A stretch of DNA of 24,569 bases from Bacillota bacterium (GCA_023421115.1 JAEZUI010000009.1:1-24569); one strand, 5' to 3'. Counted from the first letter of the stretch, positions 1 to 7,182 are shown. The notes: a model not told the origin generated them from the sequence alone. Numbers and translations: made by a program.

Positions 1-221
1 GACGCAATTACTTGACCTGAGCATTAGAATCTGTTGCCGAAAGCTTGATAATTTGAAGCAAAAATGCCACGGATGGCATTTTTAGCGTCTCGCGACAGGA
101 TGTCGCATAGACGCGGCGAAAATTATCAAGCTGAGGTACGATTTTTGCGTAGCAAAATATCGTTCATCTGTCTGCCGAATGGCATCCTACAGATTCTATG
201 CGAAGGTCACGTAATGGAGTC
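1..221. repeat. Multi-armed palindromic (cloverleaf-like) element
   Basis: The whole segment folds on itself. The outer arms 1-24 and 198-221 are inverted copies (19 of 24 match). Inside them 26-34 and 189-197 pair perfectly (9 bp), and 42-54 pairs perfectly with 120-132 (13 bp). Three local hairpins sit on the branches: 60-69 with 74-83 (10 bp, 4-nt loop), 85-97 with 101-114 (two short stems), and 138-148 with 152-163. A small TGCC/GGCA hairpin lies at 173-184. The base composition is visibly richer in G+C than the flanks. The nested structure suggests either a structured RNA or a non-autonomous mobile element. No family could be assigned, and the element may extend upstream of the window. 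An apparent reading frame crossing it (64-330) has no ribosome binding site and is not called. Confidence 0.7.
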
Positions 222-377
222 ACTTGACAGTAAAACAATCGGCACACCCATAATTCAGGCTATAAAAAAACACCAATATCACAAATATCTTAATATCAGC
301 AAAAAAATTCTATTTGGTCTCTCAAGATAATATATATACTGTAGAAAAATATATTATCCTAAGGAGACTTTCTTTAA

Positions 378-1505
378 ATGGATATGAAGTTTAATGCGAA
401 CCTTGTATTAGGAGGCGGCGGAATTAAAGGAATAGCATATATAGGACTACTTGAAGAAGCTGAAAAAAGAGGTGTTTTTTTTAGAAACATTTCCGGTGTG
501 TCCGCAGGTGCTATAGCAGGTGCTTGCATTGGTGCCGGCTATCGTTCTGAGGAGCTTAAGAAGGAATTCTATGAATTTGACTTCGGAAAATTTCATGTGG
601 ATAAGATAGTTGAAAAGGTTCCGGCAATTGGAAGTTATATGGAATTTTGTACAAATACCAGGTTTCAAGATAAAAGTATATACAATTTCCTGAATTTAAA
701 ATATGATGCACCTACATGGGGAGATGAACGCCATGATTTTGAAGATGATTATAGTTTGTATAGGGGGAATTTTTTCAAGAACATAGTTAAGTACAGCAAA
801 CAAGGCTGTTTGTTCGATGGAGACCTTTTAGAAGAATGGATTTATAGACTCCTCGCCAATAAAGGGATCAAAACCTTTGCCGATTTGAGAGGAGGAGTAC
901 CGGACTATGCCAATCCTATGGGCTATAAAGTGAGAATGACAGCAGTTGATGCCAAACGTGCTAAGGTTATTGTGCTGCCTGATGATATGGCATATTACGG
1001 TTTGAATCCCGACAGCCTTGAAGTAGCTAAAGCTGTAAGAATGAGTTCAAGTGTTCCTTTTGCTTTTAAACCTGTAGAGTTTTATGCAAAAATAAATAAT
1101 AAGACAAAAAAACACTATATAATTGATGGGGGAGTCTTAGACAATTTGCCTGTATGGACTATAAGTCCCTCCTTTAGAAAACCTATAATCGCATGCCATC
1201 TAAACGGAGGAAACCAGAAAAAAGTGGTGTTTAAACCTTTAAATATACTTAAAGGTTTTTTGACTGCAACGCATGATATTGGAGTGCCTAAATACAATGT
1301 AAGAAATTGTTATTTTGTTTCCATCGATACTTCAAAAGTCTCGTTTTTAGACTTTGACTTATGTGATGAGGATAAGGATTATCTGTTTAGTTCCGGTAAA
1401 AAATCTGCTGTTCCGATGTTAAACAAATTAATTCATATGAAAAATATGGAGAGACTTAGCCTATTTGGCAGGATAAGATATTTGTTGACCACAAGAGGAT
1501 TTTGA
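378..1505 (+). CDS. Patatin-like phospholipase family protein
   Basis: 375-residue cytoplasmic protein without a signal peptide. It has the three patatin signatures in order: the oxyanion-hole loop GGGGIKG (residues 12-18), the nucleophile elbow GVSAG with Ser42, and the DGG motif with Asp250. Together these form the Ser-Asp dyad of patatin/RssA-type lipid acyl hydrolases. The family hydrolyses acyl ester bonds in phospholipids or related lipids; the substrate here is unknown. The ATG at 378 lies 11 nt after AAGGAG (361-366); a second in-frame ATG follows at 384. The region after Asp250 is long for a minimal patatin domain and shows no recognised extra domain. It stands alone, with 208 bp to thrC and a structured repeat upstream. 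The fold assignment is firm; the physiological role is open. Confidence 0.88.
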   Translation: MDMKFNANLVLGGGGIKGIAYIGLLEEAEKRGVFFRNISGVSAGAIAGACIGAGYRSEELKKEFYEFDFGKFHVDKIVEKVPAIGSYMEFCTNTRFQDKSIYNFLNLKYDAPTWGDERHDFEDDYSLYRGNFFKNIVKYSKQGCLFDGDLLEEWIYRLLANKGIKTFADLRGGVPDYANPMGYKVRMTAVDAKRAKVIVLPDDMAYYGLNPDSLEVAKAVRMSSSVPFAFKPVEFYAKINNKTKKHYIIDGGVLDNLPVWTISPSFRKPIIACHLNGGNQKKVVFKPLNILKGFLTATHDIGVPKYNVRNCYFVSIDTSKVSFLDFDLCDEDKDYLFSSGKKSAVPMLNKLIHMKNMERLSLFGRIRYLLTTRGF

Positions 1506-1626
1506 ACGTTTAAAGTCTTTTGAAATTTAGCTTTATTTTTTATTTGTTTTGGTATATTATTAATTAAGAAAAGGTGCGTTTCTAATAAATAATTTTAAGT
1601 GTTAACTTTGGATATAGTTTCTAAAC

Positions 1627-1691
1627 GTCTCTGCAAATGAAATGTAAGAGACAAAAGCGTGGAGGCTCTATGCTTTCTAAGCTTTTATTTT
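1627..1691 (+). repeat. Tandem-hairpin element, copy 1 (thrC leader)
   Basis: Two consecutive hairpins. The first is GTCTCT (1627-1632) with AGAGAC (1647-1652). The second runs from AAAAGC (1653-1658) plus TGGAG to TTCTA plus GCTTTT (1681-1686), and is followed by ATTTTTA. The architecture matches copies 2 and 3 at 3707 and 5114, although the sequence is more diverged. Because it ends only about 10 nt before the thrC ribosome binding site, it could act as a terminator or attenuator in the leader. No T-box or other known riboswitch consensus was recognised here. Confidence 0.5.
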
Positions 1692-1713
1692 TACTGAATT
1701 GGGAGGAAGTAAA

Positions 1714-3213
1714 ATGCAATATGAAAGTACTCGTGGGGGATTAAAATCTATTAAATCTGCTGAAGCAATAAAAAGAGGTTTAGCACCTGATGGTGGGCTG
1801 TTTGTTCCTGAAGATCGTGTTGAAATGACTTTAGATGATATAAATAAAATGATTGATATGAGTTATCAGGATAGAGCAGTACATATTCTGAAAAAATATT
1901 TGACAGACTATTCCGACCAGGAAATAGCTGATTGTGTTTATAACGCATATACCACTCAAAAGTTTGGAGACAGTAGTATAGCTCCTGTTTACAGGCTGAA
2001 TGAAAATGTGCACATTCTTGAATTATGGCATGGCCCTACTTGTGCCTTTAAGGATATGGCACTGCAAATATTGCCTCATTTTTTGGTAAAGGCAGTCAGA
2101 AAGACAGGAGAAACAAGTGAAATCGTTATTCTTGTTGCCACTTCTGGAGATACTGGGAAAGCAGCATTGGAAGGTTTTAAAGATGTTGACGGTACAAGAA
2201 TAATTGTTTTCTTTCCTAATAAGGGCGTCAGTGAAGTTCAAAAATATCAAATGATTACTCAAGAGGGTAAGAATGTTTACTCAATAGCTGTGGAAGGTAA
2301 TTTTGATGATGCCCAAAATGGCGTCAAGGCTATATTTACTGATGACAATTTGGCACAAAAGCTTGAAAAAAATAATTTTAAGTTTTCTTCGGCCAATTCT
2401 ATTAACTGGGGAAGACTTGTTCCTCAGATAGTTTATTATTTTTCAGCTTATGCAGATATGGTGAAAAGCGAAGAAATAAAGTTGGGGGAAAAGATCAATT
2501 TTGTTGTTCCTACAGGCAATTTTGGTAATATTCTTGCTGCATACTATGCTAAGGAAATGGGACTTCCCATTAATAAGCTTATATGTGCCTCAAATGATAA
2601 TAATATTTTGACCGACTTTATAAATACCGGAGTTTATGATAGAAACAGAGATTTCAAGAAGACAATTTCCCCATCTATGGATATTCTTATATCTAGTAAT
2701 CTTGAAAGACTTCTTTATGAGATTACCGAACATGATGCATCAATGATTAATGAATGGATGGAAAGACTTAAAGTTGAAGGGAAATACTCTATTGATCCTG
2801 TTACGAGAAAGAAAGTTTCTACCGATTTTTGGGCGGGCTACTCTACTGAGAGTGAGACCATGAAAACAATTGAGGCAATTTTCAAAGAATATAAGTATGT
2901 TATTGATACTCATACTGCTGTAGCTGTTGATGTTTATGATAAGTATGTTATTTCCACCGGGGATATTACAAAGACAGTAATTGTTTCTACAGCTAGTCCG
3001 TTCAAGTTTAATGAAAGTGTGACAAAATCTATTTTCGGAAATGATACTATAGAGGGCAAAAGTGAGTTCGAACTACTCGATGTTTTGGCAGACAAGTGCG
3101 GAATAATTATACCTGAAGGCTTAAAGGATCTTGACAAAAAGCCTGTAAAGCATAGTGCATTATGTGATAAGTCCGATATGAAAAATGTTGTAGAAGAAAT
3201 TCTGGAGGTTTAG
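1714..3213 (+). CDS. thrC: Threonine synthase
   Basis: 499-residue PLP enzyme that converts O-phosphohomoserine to threonine, the last step of the threonine branch. The PLP-binding lysine is in the CAFKD motif (Lys113). A SGDTGKAA segment (144-151) and a VPTGNFGN glycine-rich phosphate-binding loop follow, in the order seen in fold-type II PLP enzymes. The N-terminal YESTRGG and the length fit the long threonine synthase class found in E. coli and yeast. The start chosen is ATG 1714, 5 nt after GGGAGGAAG (1701-1709); a TTG at 1699 is in frame but would place the binding site inside the gene. The gene is separated from hom and the aspartate kinase by about 4 kb, and thrB is not in the window. 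The upstream hairpin suggests control by premature termination, which is inference. Confidence 0.95.
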   Translation: MQYESTRGGLKSIKSAEAIKRGLAPDGGLFVPEDRVEMTLDDINKMIDMSYQDRAVHILKKYLTDYSDQEIADCVYNAYTTQKFGDSSIAPVYRLNENVHILELWHGPTCAFKDMALQILPHFLVKAVRKTGETSEIVILVATSGDTGKAALEGFKDVDGTRIIVFFPNKGVSEVQKYQMITQEGKNVYSIAVEGNFDDAQNGVKAIFTDDNLAQKLEKNNFKFSSANSINWGRLVPQIVYYFSAYADMVKSEEIKLGEKINFVVPTGNFGNILAAYYAKEMGLPINKLICASNDNNILTDFINTGVYDRNRDFKKTISPSMDILISSNLERLLYEITEHDASMINEWMERLKVEGKYSIDPVTRKKVSTDFWAGYSTESETMKTIEAIFKEYKYVIDTHTAVAVDVYDKYVISTGDITKTVIVSTASPFKFNESVTKSIFGNDTIEGKSEFELLDVLADKCGIIIPEGLKDLDKKPVKHSALCDKSDMKNVVEEILEV

Positions 3214-3249
3214 GTTAGGCCATTTCTAAAGTAACCTATTCAATACTAT
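3211..3249. repeat. Dispersed GGCCATTTC repeat, copy 1
   Basis: TTAGGCCATTTC followed by TAACCTAT-CAATA recurs at 16605-16642 with only a few changes over about 33 nt. Here TAGGTTA (3211-3217) and TAACCTA (3232-3238) also form a perfect 7-bp inverted repeat. The repeat starts on the thrC stop codon. There is no T-run, so it does not look like an intrinsic terminator. Confidence 0.45.
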
Positions 3250-3283
3250 TATGTTAATATATAGAAAGAAGAGGTGTAAAGGG

Positions 3284-3646
3284 ATGGAAAATGCTAAGAT
3301 TTTGGTAGTTGATGATGCACTATTTATGAGAAAGCTTCTTGGGAATACTTTAAAGGAAATAGGCTACAGCAATATTGAATTTGCCCAGGATGGGTTTGAA
3401 GCAGTAAAAAAAGCTGAGGAAATACAACCCCAAGTTGTAACGCTTGATGTGTCGATGCCGGGAATGGATGGGCTTGAAGCTATTGGCAAGATATTAGAAG
3501 TTAGTTCAAAGAGTAAAATAGTAATGGTTTCTGCAGTTAAGTCACAACAAGTTATTGAAAGTGCAATAAACAAAGGGGCTGTAGATTATATACCGAAGCC
3601 TTTTAGCAGGCGTGAGGTAGAAAGCAGCATGAAAAGATTAGTATAA
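3284..3646 (+). CDS. CheY-like single-domain response regulator
   Basis: 120-residue stand-alone receiver domain. All phosphorylation-site residues are present: the acidic pair Asp10-Asp11, phospho-acceptor Asp55 in LDVSMPGMDG, switch Ser83 in MVSA, and Lys105 in PKPF. No output domain is attached, so it probably works through protein partners such as a flagellar motor or a kinase relay. That makes it CheY-like, but no che genes adjoin it, so the symbol is withheld. The start is ATG 3284, 7 nt after GAGGTG (3271-3276). An upstream in-frame ATG at 3251 would put that site inside the gene. A strong intrinsic terminator follows at 3665-3701, so the gene is probably transcribed alone. Confidence 0.9.
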   Translation: MENAKILVVDDALFMRKLLGNTLKEIGYSNIEFAQDGFEAVKKAEEIQPQVVTLDVSMPGMDGLEAIGKILEVSSKSKIVMVSAVKSQQVIESAINKGAVDYIPKPFSRREVESSMKRLV

Positions 3647-3664
3647 AAAGTGATATAAAAGAAC

Positions 3665-3701
3665 AAAAAACTTCGGGGCAAAAGATGTCCCGAAGTTTTT
3701 T
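3665..3701. terminator. Intrinsic terminator after the CheY-like gene
   Basis: A perfect 13-bp stem, AAAAAACTTCGGG with CCCGAAGTTTTTT, encloses an 11-nt loop. The A-tract and T-tract ends make it usable on both strands. It therefore serves the receiver gene on the plus strand and possibly the convergent oxidoreductase on the minus strand. Confidence 0.9.
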
Positions 3702-3706
3702 ATTAC

Positions 3707-3772
3707 GCCTCTTTCGAACGAAGTGAAAGAGGCAAAAACGGAGGGGCTCGAATCGAAGCCCTGGAGTTTTTA
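3707..3772. repeat. Tandem-hairpin element, copy 2
   Basis: Hairpin A is a perfect 9-bp stem, GCCTCTTTC (3707-3715) with GAAAGAGGC (3725-3733), around GAACGAAGT. Hairpin B follows at once: AAAAAC (3734-3739) and AGGGGCT pair with AGCCCT and GTTTTT (3766-3771). More than 20 consecutive bases of hairpin A are shared with copy 3 at 5114, and hairpin B has the same layout and similar sequence. The element runs into the stop codon of the oxidoreductase, so it may also act as that gene's terminator on the minus strand. Confidence 0.7.
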
Positions 3773-4858
3773 TTGATAATAGTGTGTGCTTTGCTTTTCA
3801 AAGTCGGCGGCAGTTATTCCAATTGCCGGAGTAGGAACGTCTACATAGGTTGTTTCCCTCTTTGAAATTGCTTCTAGAATATCAAATACCATTTTGACAT
3901 CTCCATATTCAATATCAGGTGTTACGGATATTTGTTCAGTTCCATTCAAAGCGTTGTAAAAATTCAGAAGTTCGTTGTAATATCCACGTTCGGGTGTATA
4001 TCCAATTTGCTCCGATTTACCATCGTGGTATGAAACATTTATAATACCGCAAGTCTTATCCTCAAGATATATTTCACCTTTAGTTCCGAATATTCTGAGG
4101 CCTACCGGAGGCTTTTGAGTTTCAATTCCCGATGGATAATATGTGTATTGGCCGATAACACCGTTTTTAAACAGGATATTGGTATTTATAGATACATAGG
4201 GGTTAAAGTCTTCCTTTTGTGGTTTGCCAAAAGCTTGCACGCACTCAACGGCTCCGAATATATGTCTTAGGCCTGCAAAATCATGAAGAGCAGCATCTAG
4301 AAAAGCACCTCCGAAGTATTTCGGGTGCTGCCGCCATTCCTTTGCAGCATAGGTGTCCTTAATCATTTCACAGGGAAAACATGCAATATTGTTCCTCAGA
4401 AAGTACACAGGATCTCCAATTTTACCACTATTTACGATATCACGGAGCTTATTGTTTTCTTCGTTATACCTGTAGTTTTCTGCAATCATTATTTTTACCT
4501 TATATTTTTTGGACAGTGACAGATACTTTTTCGCGTCTGCCATGTTTGAAGCCATCGGCTTTTCGCATATAAAGCTAATTCCGGCCTTTGCTACAGCTTC
4601 TGAAACGGTATAGTTCAATTCTATCGGCACTAAAATATCTACAGCGTCAAGATCATCTCTTAACAGCATTTTATTATAATCATCGTATACATTGCTAAGA
4701 TTAAGGTTTATCTTTGCTGCAAAGTCCTCCGCATCCTTAAGTGTTCTATTGCATAGTGCAACAATTTGGTATTTATCACTAAGTTCCTGTAGGGCCGGAT
4801 AATGAAGACGTTCTAGTGCCATACCGGTTCCGATTATTCCTAAACGAATTTTATTCAT
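3770..4858 (-). CDS. Gfo/Idh/MocA family oxidoreductase
   Basis: 362-residue NAD(P)-dependent oxidoreductase. The N-terminal Rossmann domain starts with GIIGTGMA (7-14). The family motif EKP is at 99-101, with Lys100 expected to be catalytic. The C-terminal half holds FLDAALHD, with Asp188 and His192 in the position of the catalytic His of inositol and sugar dehydrogenases. Substrates of this family are usually sugars, inositols or their derivatives; none can be assigned here. It lies 12 bp downstream of the cysteine-free HMA-fold gene on the same strand, so the two probably form one transcript. The ATG is preceded by GAGAGGAAAC. Both genes run against their neighbours. Confidence 0.88.
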   Translation of the reverse strand: MNKIRLGIIGTGMALERLHYPALQELSDKYQIVALCNRTLKDAEDFAAKINLNLSNVYDDYNKMLLRDDLDAVDILVPIELNYTVSEAVAKAGISFICEKPMASNMADAKKYLSLSKKYKVKIMIAENYRYNEENNKLRDIVNSGKIGDPVYFLRNNIACFPCEMIKDTYAAKEWRQHPKYFGGAFLDAALHDFAGLRHIFGAVECVQAFGKPQKEDFNPYVSINTNILFKNGVIGQYTYYPSGIETQKPPVGLRIFGTKGEIYLEDKTCGIINVSYHDGKSEQIGYTPERGYYNELLNFYNALNGTEQISVTPDIEYGDVKMVFDILEAISKRETTYVDVPTPAIGITAADFEKQSTHYYQ

Positions 4859-4870
4859 GTGTTTCCTCTC

Positions 4871-5086
4871 TTATTGTATTTTATCAACGGTAAGACCGGC
4901 TTGATTTACAAAATTCGCGATTTGTTTTTCACTATATCTCCCTTCATCATAATCAACAGTGACTGTGCTTGCCTGCATGTCAATCCTTACGGCATTTATT
5001 CCGTCATGCGAACTTATAGAGTCCTTTATTGCAGGAATTGCACTGTTGTCAATCAAATCTGAGATAATAAATTTGTTAGCTTTCAT
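4871..5086 (-). CDS. HMA-fold (CopZ-like) small protein lacking the CxxC metal site
   Basis: 71-residue protein with the beta-alpha-beta-beta-alpha-beta pattern of heavy-metal-associated domains. A helix-like stretch is followed by GINAVRIDMQASTVTVDYD, which resembles the GV-x-V-x-V-D-x-x-x-x-x-V-x-V-x-Y-D strand pair of CopZ, then an ISxxQIxxxVxxAG-like second helix. The metal-binding loop, normally MxCxxC, reads SDLIDNSAIPA instead, and the protein contains no cysteine at all. Copper chaperone activity is therefore unlikely. It may be a degenerate or repurposed ferredoxin-like fold used for protein or ligand contact. The ATG follows a perfect AGGAGG at a good distance. It is the first gene of a two-gene unit with the oxidoreductase. 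Confidence 0.75.
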   Translation of the reverse strand: MKANKFIISDLIDNSAIPAIKDSISSHDGINAVRIDMQASTVTVDYDEGRYSEKQIANFVNQAGLTVDKIQ

Positions 5087-5113
5087 AATATTTTCCTCCT
5101 AATTTTTTATTCC

Positions 5114-5180
5114 GCCTCTTTCGAACGAAGCAAAAGAGGGAAAAACGAAGGGACAGAGATGCCCTGCAGTTTTTATTTTT
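5114..5180. repeat. Tandem-hairpin element, copy 3
   Basis: Hairpin A pairs CCTCTTT (5115-5121) with AAAGAGG (5133-5139). Hairpin B pairs AAAAAC-GA-AGGG (5141-5152) with CCCT-GC-A-GTTTTT (5162-5174) and is followed by ATTTTTTT. It lies just upstream of the minus-strand HMA-fold gene. Read on that strand it is a terminator-like hairpin in the 5' leader, about 30 nt before the ribosome binding site. With copy 2 it brackets the two-gene minus-strand unit in direct orientation. Confidence 0.7.
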
Positions 5181-5214
5181 TTAGTATCTCTCGTTAAAGT
5201 ATTATTATTACAAG

Positions 5215-5240
5215 TTATTTTTTGGGAATCACCTAAAATA
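5215..5240. repeat. GGAATCACC dispersed motif
   Basis: TTATTTTTTGGGAATCACCT is one copy of a short motif, T-tract plus GGAATCACCTTATA, also found at 10516, 16690, 18400 (variant) and 22112. Reverse-oriented copies are at 10493, 15224 and 18253. It lies in the gap between the minus-strand HMA-fold gene and the HD-GYP gene. Confidence 0.5.
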
Positions 5241-5333
5241 AAATTCCTAAAAATAAGAATTATAAACTTTTCGAAATAAGTTAAGAAACTATGCAAATCG
5301 CGCTTTAAAATGCGTTGTATAATAAAATATTCA

Positions 5334-5361
5334 TAACATAGTCTACAATATTTGCCGATAT
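5334..5361 (+). promoter_or_regulatory. Possible sigma-D (sigma-28) type promoter for the HD-GYP gene
   Basis: TAAC (5334-5337) is followed after 16 nt by GCCGATAT (5354-5361). The motility sigma factor consensus of Bacillus is TAAA, 14-16 nt, GCCGATAW. The -10 box matches fully and the -35 box in three of four positions. It lies about 60 nt before the GTG start of a receiver/HD-GYP protein. Motility-linked expression would make sense for a c-di-GMP enzyme, but a chance match is possible. Confidence 0.4.
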
Positions 5362-5423
5362 ATACACAGATGGTATGTTTGTGTTTTGCGAGTAAAGCTA
5401 GGAATTGCAAGGGAGGCTCCAGT

Positions 5424-6926
5424 GTGAGAAAAAAGAATATCGAGCAGCAATCCGAATATAGAGTAATGGTAGTTGATGATGACAGCGGTATCATAGATTC
5501 GCTATCGGTGATTGTTAGACGATTAGGATACCATTTTGAGGGGATAAATAACCCTATAGAAGCGATAGAAAAAATTAAGAAAGAAAGCTATGATCTCCTT
5601 GTGTTGGACTTTTTAATGGACCCTATACAAGGCGATGAGGTTGTAAGAAGAGTAAGGAAATTTGATACTGACCTTTATATTTTGCTTTTGACGGGCTATA
5701 AAGATGCTGCGCCGCCTTTAGAAACCATCAAAGCCTTAGATATTCAAGCATACTGTGAAAAGAGCGATAATTTTGATCAACTGGTATTACTTATTGAGTC
5801 AGCTATAAAATCAGTCTCACAAAAAAGGACAATAAAGACCTTTAGAGATGGCCTAAAAGGAATACTTGATTCTGTACCGAAAATATATCAATTGCAATCA
5901 ATTGGAAAAATAATTGAAGAAATATTAATGGAAATTTTGGACTTTGCGCATAGTAAGAATGCTTTTATACTTATAGATGATTTTATTGGCTTGTCGGATA
6001 ATGGGAAAAGCTTCTTTAGGGGCGTAGGAAAATACGATGAAAGCATTGAAAAGATAATGAAAAGGCTTGATTATCAGGCTATGGAAGCGATTGGGCATGC
6101 AAAAAACAAGGGACAGCCGGTTAGAATGAAGCAAGGTATTATTTTGCCGCTAAATAGTAAAAGTGAACTAGTTAAAACAGAAGGTGTAATTTATCTCGAA
6201 TCGGATCAGTATGAAGATGCGATTAAGTTTCTTGAAATTTATTCTACTCAGGCGGCTACCGCTATTAGCAATGTGTTTCTTCATTCTATGGTAAATGCTA
6301 AGAGTAACGAATTGGATAGAACATATAACGAATTGAAACAAAGATATATGGATGCAGTGCAAGCATTACGTTTAGCTGTTGATGCGAAGGATGTATATAC
6401 AAGAGGTCATTCCGATAGAGTGGCCCTTTATGCCACAAAAATCGGACAAGCTTTCAACTTACCCTCAGAAGAAATAGATAAGCTAAAAGCTGGGGGAATA
6501 TTTCACGACATTGGTAAAATCGGTACTGCTGATGATATTTTATTAAAGACCGATAAGCTAAATGATAGTGAATATAAGGAGATAAAGAAGCATCCTATAA
6601 AGGGTGCAAATATACTATCAGCTGTATCAATGTTTAAAGAAATAGTACCTTTGGTGTTATATCATCATGAAAGAATAGACGGAAGGGGGTATCCCCATGG
6701 AATTAAAGGTGAGGAGATTCCATTTTTAGCAAAAATCATTTCGGTAGCTGATGCCTTTGATGCTATGACTTCCGATAGAAAGTACAGATCTAAGCTTCAT
6801 TTGGAAGAAGCTAAAAAGCAGCTTGCATCAAATTCAGGTACACAATTTGACCCTCAAGTAGTTGAGAAATTTTTGATTATTTTGGAGGATTTTGATTTAT
6901 TACATAACGAAATCGATGAGTTGTAA
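5424..6926 (+). CDS. Response regulator with HD-GYP domain (probable c-di-GMP phosphodiesterase)
   Basis: 500-residue cytoplasmic protein. An N-terminal receiver domain (about 13-135) carries acidic residues Asp18-Asp20, phospho-acceptor Asp62 and a conserved Thr in LLLTGY. Its lysine is in CEKSD rather than the usual KP. A middle region (about 150-290) resembles a GAF sensor fold, which is a tentative call. The C-terminal HD-GYP domain (about 310-490) has HDIGKIG (His361-Asp362), HHERIDGRGYP (His414, His415, GYP 422-424) and the DAFDAMTSDR segment, all signatures of active c-di-GMP hydrolases. The start is GTG 5424, 7 nt after GGGAGG (5411-5416). An in-frame TTG at 5352 would leave that site within the gene. 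A terminator-like hairpin lies downstream at 6961. It may lower c-di-GMP in response to a two-component signal; no partner kinase is adjacent. Confidence 0.92.
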   Translation: MRKKNIEQQSEYRVMVVDDDSGIIDSLSVIVRRLGYHFEGINNPIEAIEKIKKESYDLLVLDFLMDPIQGDEVVRRVRKFDTDLYILLLTGYKDAAPPLETIKALDIQAYCEKSDNFDQLVLLIESAIKSVSQKRTIKTFRDGLKGILDSVPKIYQLQSIGKIIEEILMEILDFAHSKNAFILIDDFIGLSDNGKSFFRGVGKYDESIEKIMKRLDYQAMEAIGHAKNKGQPVRMKQGIILPLNSKSELVKTEGVIYLESDQYEDAIKFLEIYSTQAATAISNVFLHSMVNAKSNELDRTYNELKQRYMDAVQALRLAVDAKDVYTRGHSDRVALYATKIGQAFNLPSEEIDKLKAGGIFHDIGKIGTADDILLKTDKLNDSEYKEIKKHPIKGANILSAVSMFKEIVPLVLYHHERIDGRGYPHGIKGEEIPFLAKIISVADAFDAMTSDRKYRSKLHLEEAKKQLASNSGTQFDPQVVEKFLIILEDFDLLHNEIDEL

Positions 6927-6960
6927 AAAAATCATCTAAAACTCAATGAAGAGAAAAAAG

Positions 6961-7000
6961 AAAGCGAAGGGACAAGGACAAGCCCTAAGCTTTTATTTTT
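6961..7000 (+). terminator. Intrinsic terminator after the HD-GYP gene (hairpin-B type repeat)
   Basis: AAAGC-GA-AGGG (6961-6971) pairs with CCCT-AA-GCTTT (6983-6993) across an 11-nt loop, and TATTTTT follows. The core GCGAAGGGACA...GCCCT matches hairpin B of the tandem-hairpin elements, but the clear first hairpin is missing. It is both a plausible terminator and a partial fourth member of that repeat set. The rest of the 256-bp gap holds a small AATGGCC/GGTCATT hairpin near 7065 and no T-box consensus. Confidence 0.65.
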
Positions 7001-7182
7001 ATGCATTTAAAAAACTACCATGAAGGGCATTGTGCTGCTAGTATTTCACCGGTTATTTATAGAAATGGCCGAGGTCATTATATGAAAAAAATCGCTAAAA
7101 AGTATTGAATAAATATTTGACATATGTTAATATTACACCATGGAAGCACATATGTACATGGGAGAAAGACATGGAGGGGAAG

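Noticed and set aside
64..330. 88-codon open frame across the palindromic element
   Set aside because: No ribosome binding site, and the codons follow the hairpin arms; it is a by-product of the structured repeat.
5099..5494. 131-codon minus-strand frame over the HD-GYP start
   Set aside because: It overlaps the receiver gene and the tandem-hairpin repeat and has no ribosome binding site or protein-like pattern.
7001..7108. 35-codon frame between the HD-GYP terminator and the ACT gene
   Set aside because: Its ATG is directly preceded by the T-run of the terminator, leaving no ribosome binding site, and it has no Thr-rich leader pattern.
7117..7122. TTGACA as a promoter -35 box for the ACT gene
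   Set aside because: No acceptable -10 box lies 16-18 nt downstream.
6927..7182. T-box riboswitch before the ACT-hom operon
   Set aside because: No sequence resembling the conserved T-box (GGTGGNACCGCG) is present.
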